Shown here: one piece after another, positions 23,217-36,837 of the stretch
How positions within the stretch are numbered: position 1 is the first letter of the stretch
How the letters are laid out: every line of letters begins with the position of its first letter
Assembly: GCA_019426215.1 (NCBI GenBank)
Contig: CM033394.1
Location: forward strand, 36,640,423-36,704,422
Direction: 5' to 3'
Origin: Buddleja alternifolia
Lineage: Eukaryota > Streptophyta > Magnoliopsida > Lamiales > Scrophulariaceae
Length of the DNA stretch: 64,000 nt
Made by a program: the position numbers and the translations under genes
The notes under the pieces: model-generated
What the model was told of the DNA's origin: nothing
The model's input: the letters and a program-made list of their open reading frames with translations, nothing else
The model's database searches: none

Positions 23217-26200
23217 ATGACGAATCTTGCAAAACTTGACTTTGTGGCTCTTAACATTACGGGGAAGAATTATTTATCTTGGGTGTTAGATGCTGAAATT
23301 CATTTAAATGCAAATGGTTTTGGAGACACAATCAAAGAAGGAAATAAAGCATCTAATCAAGAAAAGGCCAAAGCTATGATTTTCCTTCGTCACCACCTTC
23401 ATGAAGGCTTAAAAAGTGAGTATCTTACTATAAAAGATCCACTTGTTTTTTGGAATAATTTGAAAGAAAAGGTATGACCACTAGAAAACTGTTATTCTGC
23501 CAAAAGCTCGTTATGATTGGATGCATTTACAATTGCAAGATTTCAAAACCATAAGTGAGTATAACTCTGCAATGTTTAGAATCAGTTCTCAATTGAAATT
23601 GTGTAGAGAAAAAATAAATGATGAGGATATGTTAGAAAAAAAATTCTCCACTTTCATGCATCAAATGTGTTCCTGCAGCAGCAATATCGTGAAAAAGGTT
23701 TTCAAAAATATTCTGAACTGATTTCTTGCCTACTTGTGGCTGAACAAAACAATGAACTTTTGATGAAAAATCATGAGTCCCGTCCAATTTGTTCTTCTCC
23801 ATTCCCTGAAGTGAATGTAACAACCCATAACCATTTTAATAATAAGCCAAATCGTGGTCGTGGTCGTGGTCGTGGCCGTGGTTGTGGCCGTGGTAGTGGT
23901 AGAGGTCGTGGTATTGGACATGGACGTGGACGTGGACGTGGTCGTGGATATGGTCATGGAAATCGTGATGGTTATTCAAAGAACACATCTTTCCACCAGA
24001 TGTGGAAATATAATGAAGAGAAAAATGAAGGTGGCCAAAATAGTAAAAGTGTGGAAAATTTATGCTATCGTTGTGGTGGTAAAGGTCATTGGTCTCGTAC
24101 CTGTCGTACACCAAAGCATCTTGTTGACCTTTACTAAGAATCGCTGAAAGGTAAAGGAAAGAAGATAGAAACAAATTTTGCTTTTGAAGAAGGCGATTTT
24201 GATCATGACCATTTTGATGACACTCATTTAGATGTTACTGATTTGTTTGCTGACCCTGATGGACAAATTGATCACTTGATTGGAGATGGGAGTGTTCAAA
24301 AATAGGTTTGTTAAGTTTTAATTCTAGTAATTGATAAATAAATGTTTAAGAATGTTGTTTTCTTTCAATATATGAATTATTCATAAGATTGTCATTTCTC
24401 ATATTAAATAATATTGTTTGGTATTGATTTATTTCTTTTTATGTTTCAATAAAGAATGAATATTTACTCGATCAACAACAACATCAATAATGAAGATATG
24501 TGTTTCGTTGATAGTGCCACATTTCACACCATCCTCAAGAATAAAAAATACTTCTCTTATTTAGTAATGCAAGTAGCCAATGTTAGTACTATATCGGGTA
24601 GTGCAAAGTTAATTGAAGGCTCCGGCAAAGCTAATATATTGTTACCCGAAGGAACGCAATTTTATATTAATGAAGCATTATATTCTACCAAGTCCCAAAG
24701 AAATTTACTAAGTTTCAAAGATATCCGCCGAAATGGATATCATATTGAGACAACAAGTGGTGGCAATATTGAGTATCTTTACATCACTAATACAATATCT
24801 GGTAACAAATGTGTATTGGAAAAGTTGTCTGCATTTTCCTCCGGTTTGTATTACACGCATATATCTACTATTGAAACACATGTTATCGTAAACCAGAAGT
24901 TTGCAAATCAAAATAAGTTTATTGTTTGGCATGACTGGTTGGGCCATCCGGGATCAATTATGATGCGAAAGATAATTTAGAATTCATGTGGTCATCCATT
25001 GAAGAACCAGCAAATTCTTCAATTGAATGAATTCTCATGTGCTGCGTGTTCACAAGGAAAGTTGATTATTCAACCATCAATAACAAAAGTAGGAAGTGAA
25101 TCTCTTATGTTTTTGAAACGTATTCAAGGCGATGTTTGTGGACCAATACACCCGTCGTGTGGACCATTTAGATATTTTATGGTTTTAATTGATGCATCAA
25201 CAAGATGGTCACACGTATCTTTGTTATCAACTCGCAACCTGGCGTTTGCGAGATTGCTTGCTCAATTGATTAGACTCCGAGCACATTTTCCTGATTATCC
25301 AATTAAGAAAATACGCCTTGATAATGCGGGTGAATTTACTTCCAAAGCGTTTAATGACTATTGTATGTCTATTGGAATTGATGTTGAACATCCTGTAGCT
25401 CATGTTCATACACAAAACGGTCTAGCAGAATAGTTTATTAAGTGTCTGCAATTAATTGCAAGATCTTTACTTATGAGATCAAAACTTCCTATTTCTTGTT
25501 GGGGACATGCTATTTTGCATGCAGCAGCACTTATTCGCATAAGGCCAACAAGTTATCATAAGTTCTCCCCATTACACTTGGTTTTTGGTCAGGAACCAAA
25601 TCTTTCCCATCTAAGAATTTTTGGATGTGCAGTATATGTTCCAATTGCTCCACCACAACGCACTAAGATGAGTCCTCAAAGGAAGTTGGGAATATATGTT
25701 GGATTCGAGTCTCCATCGATAATAAAGTATCTAGAGCCATTGACTGGAGATTTATTTATAGCTCGATTTGCTGATTGTCATTTTTATGAATCAGATTTCC
25801 CAACATTAGGGGGAGAAAATAAGCAACTAGAAAAGAAAATTAGTTGGAATGAATTCTCTTTATCTCATCTTGATCCTCGAATAAAACAAAGTGAACTGGA
25901 AGTTCAAAAGATAATTCACTTGCAAGGATTAGCTAACTAACTGCCATACACATTTACTGACCTAAAAAAAGTGACCAAGTCACATGTACCAGCTGTTAAT
26001 GCTCTAGTAAGAATTGTTGTCCCTGAAAGTCCAAGTAATGAGTCTACTGCACGCCTGAAACATGGTAGACCTATCGGTTCCAAAGATAGTCATCCTCGAA
26101 AAAGAAAAGGAGCTAAGAATCAAGATGGTCTAATTGAGGATAAAATAACTCCAGCAGACTCCCTAGTCATAACTAATATTTTGGTTCTAGAAAAACCTCA

Positions 26201-27941
26201 GGTACTTGAAAATTGTGAAAATAATGAGATCTCAATAAATTATGTTATGAACGGGATACGATGGAATCGAAATGAAGTCAACGTTGACGATAAATTTGCA
26301 TATAATGTAACGCTAAATATGATGAATGATAATGAGGATCAAGAACCAAAGTCTGTTAATGAATGTCGACAAAGAAATGATTGGCCAAAATGGAAAGACG
26401 CAATTGGGGCAGAGTTAAACTCGCTTGCAATTGGACCTGTAGTCCGTACACCTGAAGATGTAAAGTCAGTAGGATACAAATGGGTATTTGTGCGAAAACG
26501 AAATGAGAAAGGTGCAATTGTAAGATATAAAACACGTCTTGTTGCCCAAGGGTTTTCGCAACGACCTGACATAGATTATGAGGAGACTTATTCTCCTATG
26601 GTGGATGCAACTATTTTTCGTTATATAATAAGTCTGGAAGTGCATGAAAAACTTGATTTGCGTCTAATGGATGTTGTTACAGCCTATTCGTATGGCTCGC
26701 TTGATAATGATATATATATATATATAAAAAAATCCCTAAAGGATTTAATATGCCTGAAGCATATAATTCAAGTTCTCGAGAACATTATTCAATTAAATTA
26801 AATAAGTCCTTGTATGGATTGAAACAATCTGTATGAATGTGGTACAATCGTCTCAGTGAATATTTGTTGAAGGAAGGATATACGAATGATCCAATTTGTC
26901 CTTGTATTTTCATGAAAAGATCTGGAAATGAGTTTGTTATGATTACAGTTTATGTTGACGATTTAAATATCGTTGGAACTCCTGAAGAGATTCAAACAAC
27001 TGTTAATTGCTTAGAGAAAGAATTTGAGATGAAAGATCTTGGAAGAACAAAATTTGCCTTGGGTTGCAAATTGAATATTTAAATAATGGAATTTTTGTAT
27101 ATCAAGACGCTTACGTATCCATGGTGCTAAAATGATTCTATATGGATAAATCACATCCATTAAGCACCCCGATGGTAGTAAGGTCACTAGATGTGCACAA
27201 AGATCCTTTTCGACCTCGAGAAAGTGATGAAGAACTACTTGGTCCTGAAGTACCATATCTAAGTGCAATCGGTGCACTAATGTCATAGTCGACCTGATAT
27301 AGCATTCGTAGTTAATCTATTAGCAAAATATAGTTCTTCTCCTACACGAAGGCATTGGAATGGAGTTAAACAGGTACTTCGCTACCTTAGAGAAACAATC
27401 AATATGGGCTTGTTTTATTCAAATGTACCCAAGCCCGAATTGATTGGATATGCAGATCTTAGATATATGTCTGATCCTCATAATGGTCGTTCACAAACGG
27501 GCTATTTATTTACATGTGGTGGCACAACCATTTCATGGCGATCTATGAAACAAGCTATCTCGACCACATCATCTAATCATGCATAAATCTTAGCTATTCA
27601 CGAGGCAAGTCGAGAATGTGTTTGGTTAAGATCTATGATTTAACACATTCGAGGGAATTGTGGTTTATCTTCTGGAAAAATGATCCCAACGATCTTATAT
27701 GAAGATAATTCTACATGTATCGCGCAATTAAAAGAAGGGCACATTAAAGGAGATAGAACAAAGCATATTTCACCAAAGTGTTTTTTTTACTCATGATCTT
27801 CAGAAGAATGGTGATATTAATGTTCAACAAATCCGTTCCAGTGATAATCTTGTTGATTTGTTCACCAAGGCACTTCCCACAACAACATTTGAAAAACTAA
27901 TCTACAATATTGGCGTGCGTAGACTTAAAGATCTTGACTGA
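23217..27941 (+). pseudogene. Broken copia gag-pol of element B
   Basis: Pieces of a single polyprotein appear in order but in shifting frames. Gag starts MTNLAKLDFVALNITGKNYL at 23217. It is followed by an Arg-Gly repeat stretch (about 23853-23960) and a CCHC knuckle CYRCGGKGHWSRTC near 24064. Protease/gag remnant CFVDSATFHTI is at about 24501; integrase parts run 24900-25435 (GDVCGPIHPSCGPFRYF, RLDNAGEF) and 25473-25940. RT runs about 26340-27083 with YVDDLNIV near 26957, and RNase H ends in VDLFTKALP near 27855. Many stops and frameshifts separate the pieces (for example stops ending at 23477, 24137, 24980, 25433 and 25940). It cannot encode a working polyprotein. Confidence 0.9.
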
Positions 27942-28156
27942 TATTGTCATGAGGGGGAGATAATACGTTCTGCACTCTTTTTCCCTTAACCAAGATTTTT
28001 CCCACTGGGTTTTCCTGGTAAGGTTTTTAATGAGACAACATCTAATTGTGTATTGATATGTACTTTTTTTCCTTCACTAGGTTTTTGTCCCATTGGGTTT
28101 TTCCTAATAAGGTTTTAACGAGGAAAATTCTTAAGTGATGGGCATCTAAAGGGGAG

Positions 28157-28410
28157 TGTTATGAATAATTATTTTGTGGATATTCATACAACTCCAAAAC
28201 CTCTTCATCTCCATATGCTTCCACTTCTCATTATTAATATGAGTCAATGTAATTTACTCTCCTCATTATGTAATCAACCTTTGAAGTTCTTGTTTTGTGG
28301 TTATAAATAGGCTATGCCATTGTATTGTAGAGATACAACAAAATCAATAAAGAATGCTCTACTTAGCTCTTTAATCTCTCTACTTTTAATATTTGAGTTA
28401 TTTCATAATA
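28157..28410 (+). repeat. 3' LTR of copia element B
   Basis: It matches 22597-22850 over its full length. The GGGTG duplication and the resumed right arm of the older inverted-repeat element follow directly. Confidence 0.93.
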
Positions 28411-28517
28411 GGGTGGTATATAACTTTTTTCTTGTCTTAAAGTAATATGAAAAGCGTACACGAGCACACTCGGAATTTCAAGTAAAACATTTAACTAGAC
28501 CAACATTAATGTAATTA

Positions 28518-28594
28518 TTTTAATAAAACCAAATTAGTTAAGTAAATCAATATTTTTATTTTAATAAAACCAAATTAGTTAAATAAATCAATAT
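28518..28594. repeat. Short tandem duplication, about 41 bp unit
   Basis: ATTTTAATAAAACCAAATTA followed by GTTAAATAAATCAATATT-type sequence occurs twice with one or two changes. Non-coding. Confidence 0.75.
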
Positions 28595-28980
28595 TCCAGC
28601 GGTCAAATTTAGCATTTTAAATTTTGTTACAAATTAGTCTTTGTTTTTTCATTTTATTACAAGTACACCCCTCAGGGGTAAAATCGGATGTTTGAATTTT
28701 TTTTATGATGATATCATCTTTTTCGATTAAAAAAGTTAACATATGAACTAATTTATAGGACGGAGTAGTGTTATTTTGGTCCCTCATATTTGTTGTTAGA
28801 ATCATTTTAGTCTCTCATGTTTAAATTATGACTTTAGCATAGGGGTGTGCAACGAGCCGAGCTGGCTATAAAAAAGCTTGACTCGGGTTCTAGAAAATTC
28901 GAGCTCGAGCCGAGCTTTTCTATCGAGCCAAGCTCGAGCTCGAGCTCAACTATACCTGTTCGAAGGCTCGCGAGCCGAAA

Positions 28981-29863
28981 TAAAAAATAATTCTTTTGAT
29001 TTTTTTAAATATATATAAAATATAATATTTTATTTATTTTTTACTATATGCATACATATAATATAATATTATACTACTATGTGACCAGTGCTATGCACGG
29101 ATCAAACTAATTTCGACAAATAATTTAAAATAATGCTTGTTTTATATAAAAGTGAGTGAACACATATTATTACTACTTACAACAATAGTGAAATAAAGCA
29201 TTATTTTCACAAACATAACATATTTGTCAAAAGTAAAATAGATACAAAACGATACATATGAAATTAGGAATAAAAATCAAGAAGAACATATGACCCAGTT
29301 ATATTAATAATAGCTCATAAGAACTTCAAATATTTAAGTTCAAAAATCAATCAATACTTGTACAAACTTCTCAAATAAATCCAGTATAAATGCAAACCGA
29401 TCAAAATTAATGAGTTAGTGTTTGACAATATAATCATACTTCTCAAAGTTAATCCTCCAAAATTAAAGAAGTGAACAAATCAAATATTACTATAAATCAT
29501 ACTCATAAAAGTAGCTTTTTAGATATCTACAAAGATGAAATTCTAAAATAAATAATATATATCAATTAGAGCGTCAAATCAATAATTTTTTAAGATAAAA
29601 TAAATCACCCGATTTTGAGATGGGAAATAATATTACTTGGAAAAAGAGAAACAATAATTTTATTTACCTTTTATGTACGCAGGCGAGGTGACCTTTTTGA
29701 AAGATGGGAGCATTCTCCTTACCAATCAACAAGCAAAACAAGATTTACCGTGCAACGCACATTCGGTCTCGCAAAGCTTGATGGTATGGGAATGACGATA
29801 TTGTACACCCTATTTATGAATGAGTTGACGTAGTTTTGCAATAGGTTACTACCATTCTCCAGG
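28981..29863. other. AT-rich internal DNA of the 14 kb hAT element
   Basis: No gene assigned. A minus-strand open stretch (about 29719-29860; NLLQNYVNSFINRVYNIVIPIP) ends in a donor-like ATTG|GTAAGG and could be another exon of the RPA1-like remnant upstream of the solo LTR, but I cannot identify it. Confidence 0.35.
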
Positions 29864-29868
29864 TAATA

Positions 29869-31853
29869 TGTCACGCCCCGAAATCCAACGTGACCGGCCA
29901 TGCCACCATGGTCCTAGACCACAATGACACGAAGCCACAATCTTAACTCAAATCTTGGCGGAAGCGTGCAATATCCAAAAACAGGTACAAAGCATCTAAG
30001 AATTTTAAAGAAATATTCCACCAAAACATAAATTTAAAGAGTTTACATAAAGCTAGTCACAAAAAAAAAAATCCTATATTCTAGTTTAATTGAATTAATC
30101 TCTACCATTGAGTGAACTCTCTTATCCAACTCCTTGGTCCACGAAAACTATGTATCTGAAAAAGGTAAAAATATTGCGAGGGGTGAGCTGCATACTCAGC
30201 AAGTAATTCTCAACACTCTCCTACCGAATCAAGCATAAGCAAAAAGACATAATAATTTCAAAAATACTTTTGTGAAGATGCGGAGGATTTACAAACAATA
30301 AATCAAAAGTTAAATAGGTTTAGCTCACAGACCACATTATGCATGAGACACAAATTTCAATGCGAACAAAACAGAAGAACCCTTGGTCGGAGGGTACGAA
30401 CAGATGACCTCAAGCCAAGGGGATGAACAGATGAGTTCTTGACCGAAGAGCACGCAGATGACCTCGGGGACGGACAAATGAACTCAAAGGGAAATAGACC
30501 ATACACATGCATCTGAGAGCTTACGAAATCACAAAATTCCTCCAAATATCATAATCAAATTTCTCAAAAGTTCATATCATATACATATAATCAAAGAAAC
30601 ATTTTCCTTTATTTACTATCATACTTGATCCTATTTTTTGAAAAGTTCATATTGATCGAAAAGCCTTTCTTTTATCTTTATAGTATAAACATATCGAGAA
30701 TCCGTGATATACATATACATTTTTATGTAAGAGAACAATAGAAAAATGTCAAAAATCACTTACCTCGACTCCAACAATTATAATGACGAAACTCTCAAGT
30801 TACTTGTTCCCAGGGATTCAATCTATAGCAGCAAATAACACTATTTATCAGACTAACTAATTTTTCAATGAAGAATAATAATATATACAGTCAATCTTTA
30901 AGTTAAGGTTTAAAGTCAATCCCTTGAAATATAGTTTCAGGAACTTCCGGTAGCCAGATGCCTAAGATAATCAGACTAGCAAAAGATTAAACCAATCCAT
31001 TTATTTTGTCTTCACTGCTCAACAATCAGTTAATTATGAGTAAACAAGATTAATAAGTCACAAGAAACAAGAATTTCACATGCAATATTTATAACTACAA
31101 ATCAGCCCCTCATTAACCACCCATTCTCAATTCATAATAAATATGAGTTTTCACAAATACAACTCCACCAACCCTTGAATTGTGTGAGTCTTATTCAATA
31201 AACTATTCCAAGATTTGTGCCATACCTAAAATCCAATTGCCCCAAATAATTTATCAACACCACTGACAGAAAACCTTCAAATATGAAATTCATGTATCCC
31301 TCTTTCACTTATAAATTGAAGATGATAGGATGGGCATACCTTCGATACTCTTTGCCCCACGAATTTCGTCACGCAGCCGCTGGGAGTTTTCTATCCCTAT
31401 AAAAGTAATTATGTAGGTTATACGTATCTCTAGTAATAGGTTTATAACCCAACTTAACTATTTATTTATTGCACTATATTATTGTCAAGAAAAAGAGAAA
31501 TGAGAATAAATGCATTAGCCTACCTCAATTTTCATCCTTGCCACCTCCAGTCGGCGTCAAAACTCAAAAAGGTCTAAGAAACCCTATTCTATATATATAC
31601 TCAGATTTTAGGTGCTTTTAAATATACTTTGTCAACCTCAAACTCCCAGCTTATTATAACTCAACTTAAAAAAAAAATCCTTATTCATGTTAAACTTATT
31701 GTGAGACAACTCATCCGAAATCCTAATGACCCAAATCTTTGGTATTTAAACAAAATACTAATCAACGAAAATTTTTATATCTAATATAATATAATAAGTC
31801 TAATAATAAATGCCATTATTTTTATAAAATAAAAAAGAAATCGGGGCATTACA
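29869..31853. mobile_element. Solo LTR, about 2 kb, gypsy-type
   Basis: It begins TGTCACGCCCCGAAATCC and ends ATCGGGGCATTACA (TG to CA), with a perfect 5-bp duplication TAATA at 29864-29868 and 31854-31858. The start and the inner GCGAGGGGTGAGCTGCATACTCAGCAA-type words resemble long LTRs of plant Ty3/gypsy elements. No internal retroviral-type sequence is present, so the element collapsed by recombination between its LTRs. Confidence 0.85.
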
Positions 31854-32245
31854 TAATATCATTTGTTATGTCAAAATAATCAGCATGTATTAAATATTAC
31901 TTTTGTAAAAAAAAAAAAAAAAAAAGAACGATGTACCTTTTCTTGCAAACTTTTGAAATAAGCAGCTGGATGACGAAACATATATTCAGCTTGTTCATTG
32001 AACAACTTTAAGTCAATAACACCACTACCATCTTTTACTCTAAGATGAACACGAAATCTGCACTTAGGATAAGTTATTTTTCATTAAAAGAAATATTTAT
32101 ATAACGTAAATACATTGATGAATGGAAAAATATAATATTACCTGATAGTTGCATTCACTATATCATTGCAAACGACACATATTGTATGCCCATAGGAGTA
32201 TCTGCAACTATTTTGACAATTATTGCATGTTGCATACCACATATC

Positions 32246-32736
32246 TGTTGAAGATGACTCATTTTTCATTTGGTTAAAGAATTGGTTGTTATCCCACATA
32301 GGAAAACATTGAAAGTGGTAAGTTCAATTCTTGTACAAAGGTGGGCTACCTCTTCACCTTTTAGATATCCCAAATTGCCTAAGTCTTTTAGCAATTTCTT
32401 CTTTCTTCCTCTATAGTTTGTAATAGTTTCACTTTAGTCCTTTAGTGAAATATTTTGGTGGGGTCCGAGGACGTAGGCTAAATTAGCCGAACCTCGTTAA
32501 ATTTGGTGTTTTTTATTTTGTACTATTCTTCAAGTAGCTATTGTTAGTTATAGTTGTAGTGTTATATTGTGCTATTAAATACGTCTAGTTAATTCTGTCG
32601 AGGAGATTGGGTTTTAAGCGCGACCGTTATGACGCCTCCAATCTTTCCTGAGAATTAAATCTAGTGTGGTTTTTTAGTACAATATTTCCCTTGCTATTTC
32701 TATATTTGGTGGAATATGACTCTGAGTTCCACAACA
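32246..32736 (+). repeat. 5' LTR of copia element C
   Basis: 491 bp, TG...CA, matching 37096-37585 along its length. It is followed after two bases by the primer-binding site. Confidence 0.94.
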
Positions 32737-32872
32737 AGTGATATCAGAGCTCGGGTATTCTGAGTATGCTCTGTGGTCGCAGTTTAATCTGATCTTCCAC
32801 ATCAAAAAAGTTTTCTCGGGCTATTTGGGTTTCGCATTTGGAGGGCTCTTGAAGAATAATTTGTAACCAAAA

Positions 32873-35800
32873 ATGGAAGACACCTCAAAAGCATCGTCGT
32901 CGTCCATTTGGGCGAGAACCACTGTGGCGAATATGCGATTGGCAGTGGAGTCTTTTGATGGCACATGCCATTTTGGTATGTGGCAAAGCGAAGTTGTAGA
33001 CGCACTCTTTCAACAAGGTCTATACTTAGCTATTGAAGAGAAGAAACCAAATGATATAGAGGAAAAAGATTGGAGTATGATGAATCGGTTGGCATGTGGA
33101 ACAATTCGTTCGTGTCTATCCAGAGAGCAGCGATATGCGTTTTCGAAAGAAAACTCGGCATATAAATTGTGGATGGCACTGGAGGAGAAGTTTCTGAAGA
33201 AAAGTTGTCAGAATAAGCTCCATTTGAAGAAGCGGCTCTTTCGCTTCACATTTGTTTCGGGTTCCACTATGAATAGTCACATTACCAGTTTTAATCAACT
33301 GGTTACCGATTTGATAAATTTGGATGAGACTTTTAAAGACGAGGATTTGGCTCTGATGCTGTTGGGATCCCTTCCTGAGGAGTTTGAGTTTCTTGAAATC
33401 ACTCTACTTCACGGGAAGGCTGCTGTATCTCTTAGCGAAGTTTGTGCTGCCCTATACAGTTATGAACTGAGAAAGAAGGACAAACAAGTTAGTTCAGGCG
33501 GAGATACAGAGGTTTTGTTCGTCAGAGGTCGTTCACAAAACAAAAACAAAGGAAAGAAAGGGAGATCCAAGTCCAGGCATAAACTAAGCAAAGACAAGTG
33601 TGCCTATTGTCGAGAAACAGGACACTGGAAGAGAGATTGCCCAAAGCTGACAACTAAGGGCAATTCTAAAGCCGTGGCGGAATCAAATGTAACCGGGTGT
33701 GATGATGCCGAATCGGACTTCTCATTGGCGACATCATCCAGCGGTGCTTCTGAAGTATGGATGCTGGATTCAGCATGTAGTCATCATATGACACCACATT
33801 TGGATTGGTTCTTTGATTTCAAAGAACAAAATGACATTGTCTTCACAGCAAATGAAGCTCCTCTTACTACACTTGGGATTGGTTCAGTTCGCTTGAAGAA
33901 TCATGATGGATCAATCATAACCCTAAAGGGTGTTCGGTATGCACCAGAAGTGAGGAAAAACCTTATTTCCGTTAGAACTTTAGAATCGAAAGGTTTTGAA
34001 GTAAGAGCTAAGGATGGGGTGATGAAGATCATCTCTGGTGCACTCGTGGTAATGAAGGGAATTCGGAAGAATAACAATACGTATCACTACATGGGTGGTA
34101 CAGTTGTGGGTGCAGTAGCAGCAGTTACTGTTGATGATCGGAATTCAGAAGCAGTTAGGCTATGGCATATGCGTTTGGGACATGCAGGTGGAAAATCCTT
34201 GAATCTCCTCATAAATCAAGGATTGTTGAAAGGAGTGAAATACTCCAAATTGGAGTTTTGTGAACATTGTGTTCGTGGGAAACAGACAAGGGTTAAATTT
34301 GGAACAGCAATCCATAATACTGAGGGTATTTTGGATTATGTTCATTCGGATGTATGGGGTCCCTCAAAAACGAGTTCTTTGGGAGGGAAGCACTATTTTG
34401 TAACCTTTGTTGATGATTTTTCCCGGAGAGTTTGGGTGTATACGATGAAGACAAAGGATGAAGTGTTTGAGGTATTCCTCAATTGGAAAAAGATGGTGGA
34501 AACTCAGACTGATAAAAAGGTCAAGCGTCTCCGTACAGACAATGGTGGAGAATTTAGGAGTGGTCCATTTCAGAAATTTTGTGAGGATGAAGGCATTGTC
34601 AGACACTTCACTGTCAGACATACACCACAACAGAACGGAGTGGCAGACGCATGAATCGGACTTTGCTGGAGAAAGTTCGGTGTTTGTTATCCAATGCTGG
34701 GTTGGGTAAAGAATTTTGGGCTGAGGCTGTGACATATGCGTGTCATCTCGTTAATCGTCTACCATCTACTGCTATTGATGGAAAAAGACCATTTGAAAAA
34801 TGGTTTGGAAAGCCTGCTGCTGATTATGATTCCTTACATGTGTTTGGTTCCGCTGCATATTATCATGTTAAGGAATCAAAGTTGGATCCTAGAGCAAAGA
34901 AAGTTGTGTTCATGGGGATCACATCTGGTATAAAAAGCTATCGCCTTTGGTGTCCAGAAACAAAGAAAATAATCTTTAGCAGGGATGTCACCTTTGATGA
35001 ATCTACCGTGTTGGAAAAGGTGAATGCAGAACAACATGATGGTACTCCCAAACAGGTGGAGTTTGAAAAGTTTGTTGTCCCAGCAGATCAAGAAACTCTT
35101 GATCATTCTCCTACGGTAGAAGGAGATTTTGAAGAAGAGGAAGTTCAACCCCAAGAACTTCCACAGCAACTTGAATCAATTGCAACTAGAAAGCCAAAGA
35201 GGACAATCAGAAAGCCTGCTCGCTTTGATGATATGGTGGTTTGTGCATCTGCAATTGCCGCTAATGATGTTCCTACCACTTATATTGAAGTAGTCAAAGG
35301 ACCAGAGAAAGATAAGTGGAGGATTGCCATGAGTGAAGAAATGCAGTCCCTTCATAAGAATCAAACATGGGAACTGGCCAGTCTCCCGAAGGGAAAGAAG
35401 GCAATTGGATGCGAATGGGTATTTGCAAAGAAAGATGGATTTCCTAGCCAAGGTGATGTTCGCTACAAAGCCAGATTGGTGGCCAAAGGTTACGCTCAGA
35501 AGGAGGGCATTGATTATAATGAGGTGTTTTCTCCAATTGTAAAACACTCCTCCATTAGAATTTTGTTGGCTTTGGTAGCACAGTTGGATTTTGAACTAGT
35601 TCAGTTGGATGTAAAAACTGGATTTTTACATGGAGACTTAGAAGAGGAAATCTATATGACTCAGCCAGAGGGATTCAAAGTTGCTGAAAATGAAAATTTG
35701 ATTTGTAAACTTCAAAAATCGTTGTACGGATTGAAGCAATCTCCGAGGCAGTGGTACAAGCGATTTGACAAGTTTATGATGGGAATTGGGTACACAAGAA

Positions 35801-36837
35801 GCAAATACGATCATTGTGTGTATTTTCACAAACTACAAGATGGATCCTTCATATATCTTCTTTTGTATGTTGATGATATGTTGATTGCCTCCCCGAGTCT
35901 AATAGAAATTGAGAAGTTGAAGACTCATTTGAAAAGGGAGTTTGAGATGAAGGATCTAGGTGAGGCGAAGAAGATTCTCGGCATGGAGATTTTCAGAGAT
36001 AGAAAATTGAGGAGGCTTTGTTTGACTCAGAAACAATATCTGAGTAGGATGTTGAGGCGTTTTGGCATTGATGAAAAGTCAAAACCAGTTAGTACTCCGC
36101 TTGCTCCTCATTTTAAGCTTAGCACCGCTTTGTCACCAAAATCTGATGCAGAACGGGAATACATGTCAAAAGTACCGTATGCAAATGCTGTTGGTAGCTT
36201 GATGTATGCTATGGTGTGTACGAGGCCTGATATTTCCCAAGCAGTGGGGGTTGTGAGCAGGTATATGCATGATCCTGGAAAGGAACATTGGCAAGCTGTG
36301 AAATGGATTTTGCGATGCATCCATGACACAACTGATGTTGGTTTGATATTTGAGCGGGAACATAGTCAGTATATAGTCGGATATTGCGATTCAGACTATG
36401 CTGGTGATTTAGATAAGCGTAGATCAACTACAGGTTACGTATTTACTCTTGCTAAAGCACCAGTCAGTTGGAAGTCTACCTTACAGTCAACGGTTGCTCT
36501 GTCTACAACGGAAGCAGAGTATATGGCAATTTCAGAGACTGTAAAGGAAGCAATTTGACTTCAAGGGTTGCTTGGTGAACTGGGGATTGGACAGAAGTTT
36601 GTCAAAATACATTTTGATAGTCAAAGTGCTATCCATTTAGCAAAGAACCAAGTTTATCATGCAAGGACGAAACACATTGATGTTCGGTATCACTTCATAC
36701 GAGAGATACTCGAAGAAGGTGGAGTCAGAATCGAGAAGATCCATATTACTGAGAATCCTGCTGATATGTTGACAAAAGTTGTGACTGCAATCAAGTTCAA
36801 ATTTTGTTTGGACTTGATCAACATTGTCAAAGTTTGA
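32873..36837 (+). pseudogene. Copia gag-pol of element C, disabled by a frameshift and a stop
   Basis: The frame from ATG 32873 encodes gag (UBN2-type), a CCHC knuckle CAYCRETGHWKRDC near 33599, protease MLDSACSHHMT near 33762, and integrase with LWHMRLGHAGG, CEHCVRGK, HSDVWGP and RTDNGGEF. It breaks at about 34640-34655, where the frame shifts. The second frame (to 36558) continues the integrase end and carries RT with YVDDMLIA near 35867 and RNase H CDSDYAGD near 36387. An in-frame TGA at 36556-36558 precedes the last 90 codons (HFDSQSAIHLAKN, ENPADMLTK). The domain order and similarity are those of Tork/TNT1-94 elements. Without the two lesions it would be a typical polyprotein of about 1300 residues. 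Confidence 0.93.

Larger units (their letters stand above)
22597..28410 (+). mobile_element. Degenerate Ty1/copia retrotransposon (element B)
   Basis: LTRs at 22597-22850 and 28157-28410, 254 bp each, begin TGTTATGAATAATT and end TTTCATAATA. The target duplication is GGGTG (22592-22596, 28411-28415). After the 5' LTR comes CGTTATCAGCACGA, the primer-binding region typical of this copia group; before the 3' LTR is a polypurine CTAAAGGGGAG. By hand the LTRs differ at about 16 of 254 sites (about 6 percent), much older than elements A or C. Confidence 0.95.
19550..28424. mobile_element. Old element with long terminal inverted repeats, later split by a LINE and a copia element
   Basis: The left arm starts near 19556 (GCTATATACCATCTAAAATT) and matches the reverse complement of a right arm that runs from about 22270 to 22596 and resumes at 28411-28424 (reversed: GTTATATACCACCC). 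The match continues through TTATTTTTCACTT, TCCAACTCATCATTCAA, TTCACGTCTAA and CATCAAAATTG. The right arm is interrupted exactly by copia element B. The core is occupied by a truncated LINE. No transposase survives and no flanking duplication could be fixed, so the superfamily is open; a Mutator-like element is my guess. Confidence 0.65.

Noticed and set aside
23854..24174. Val-rich and His/Asp/Thr-rich frames near 23850-24170
   Set aside because: They are alternative readings of the CGTGGT repeats that encode the Arg-Gly stretch of gag.
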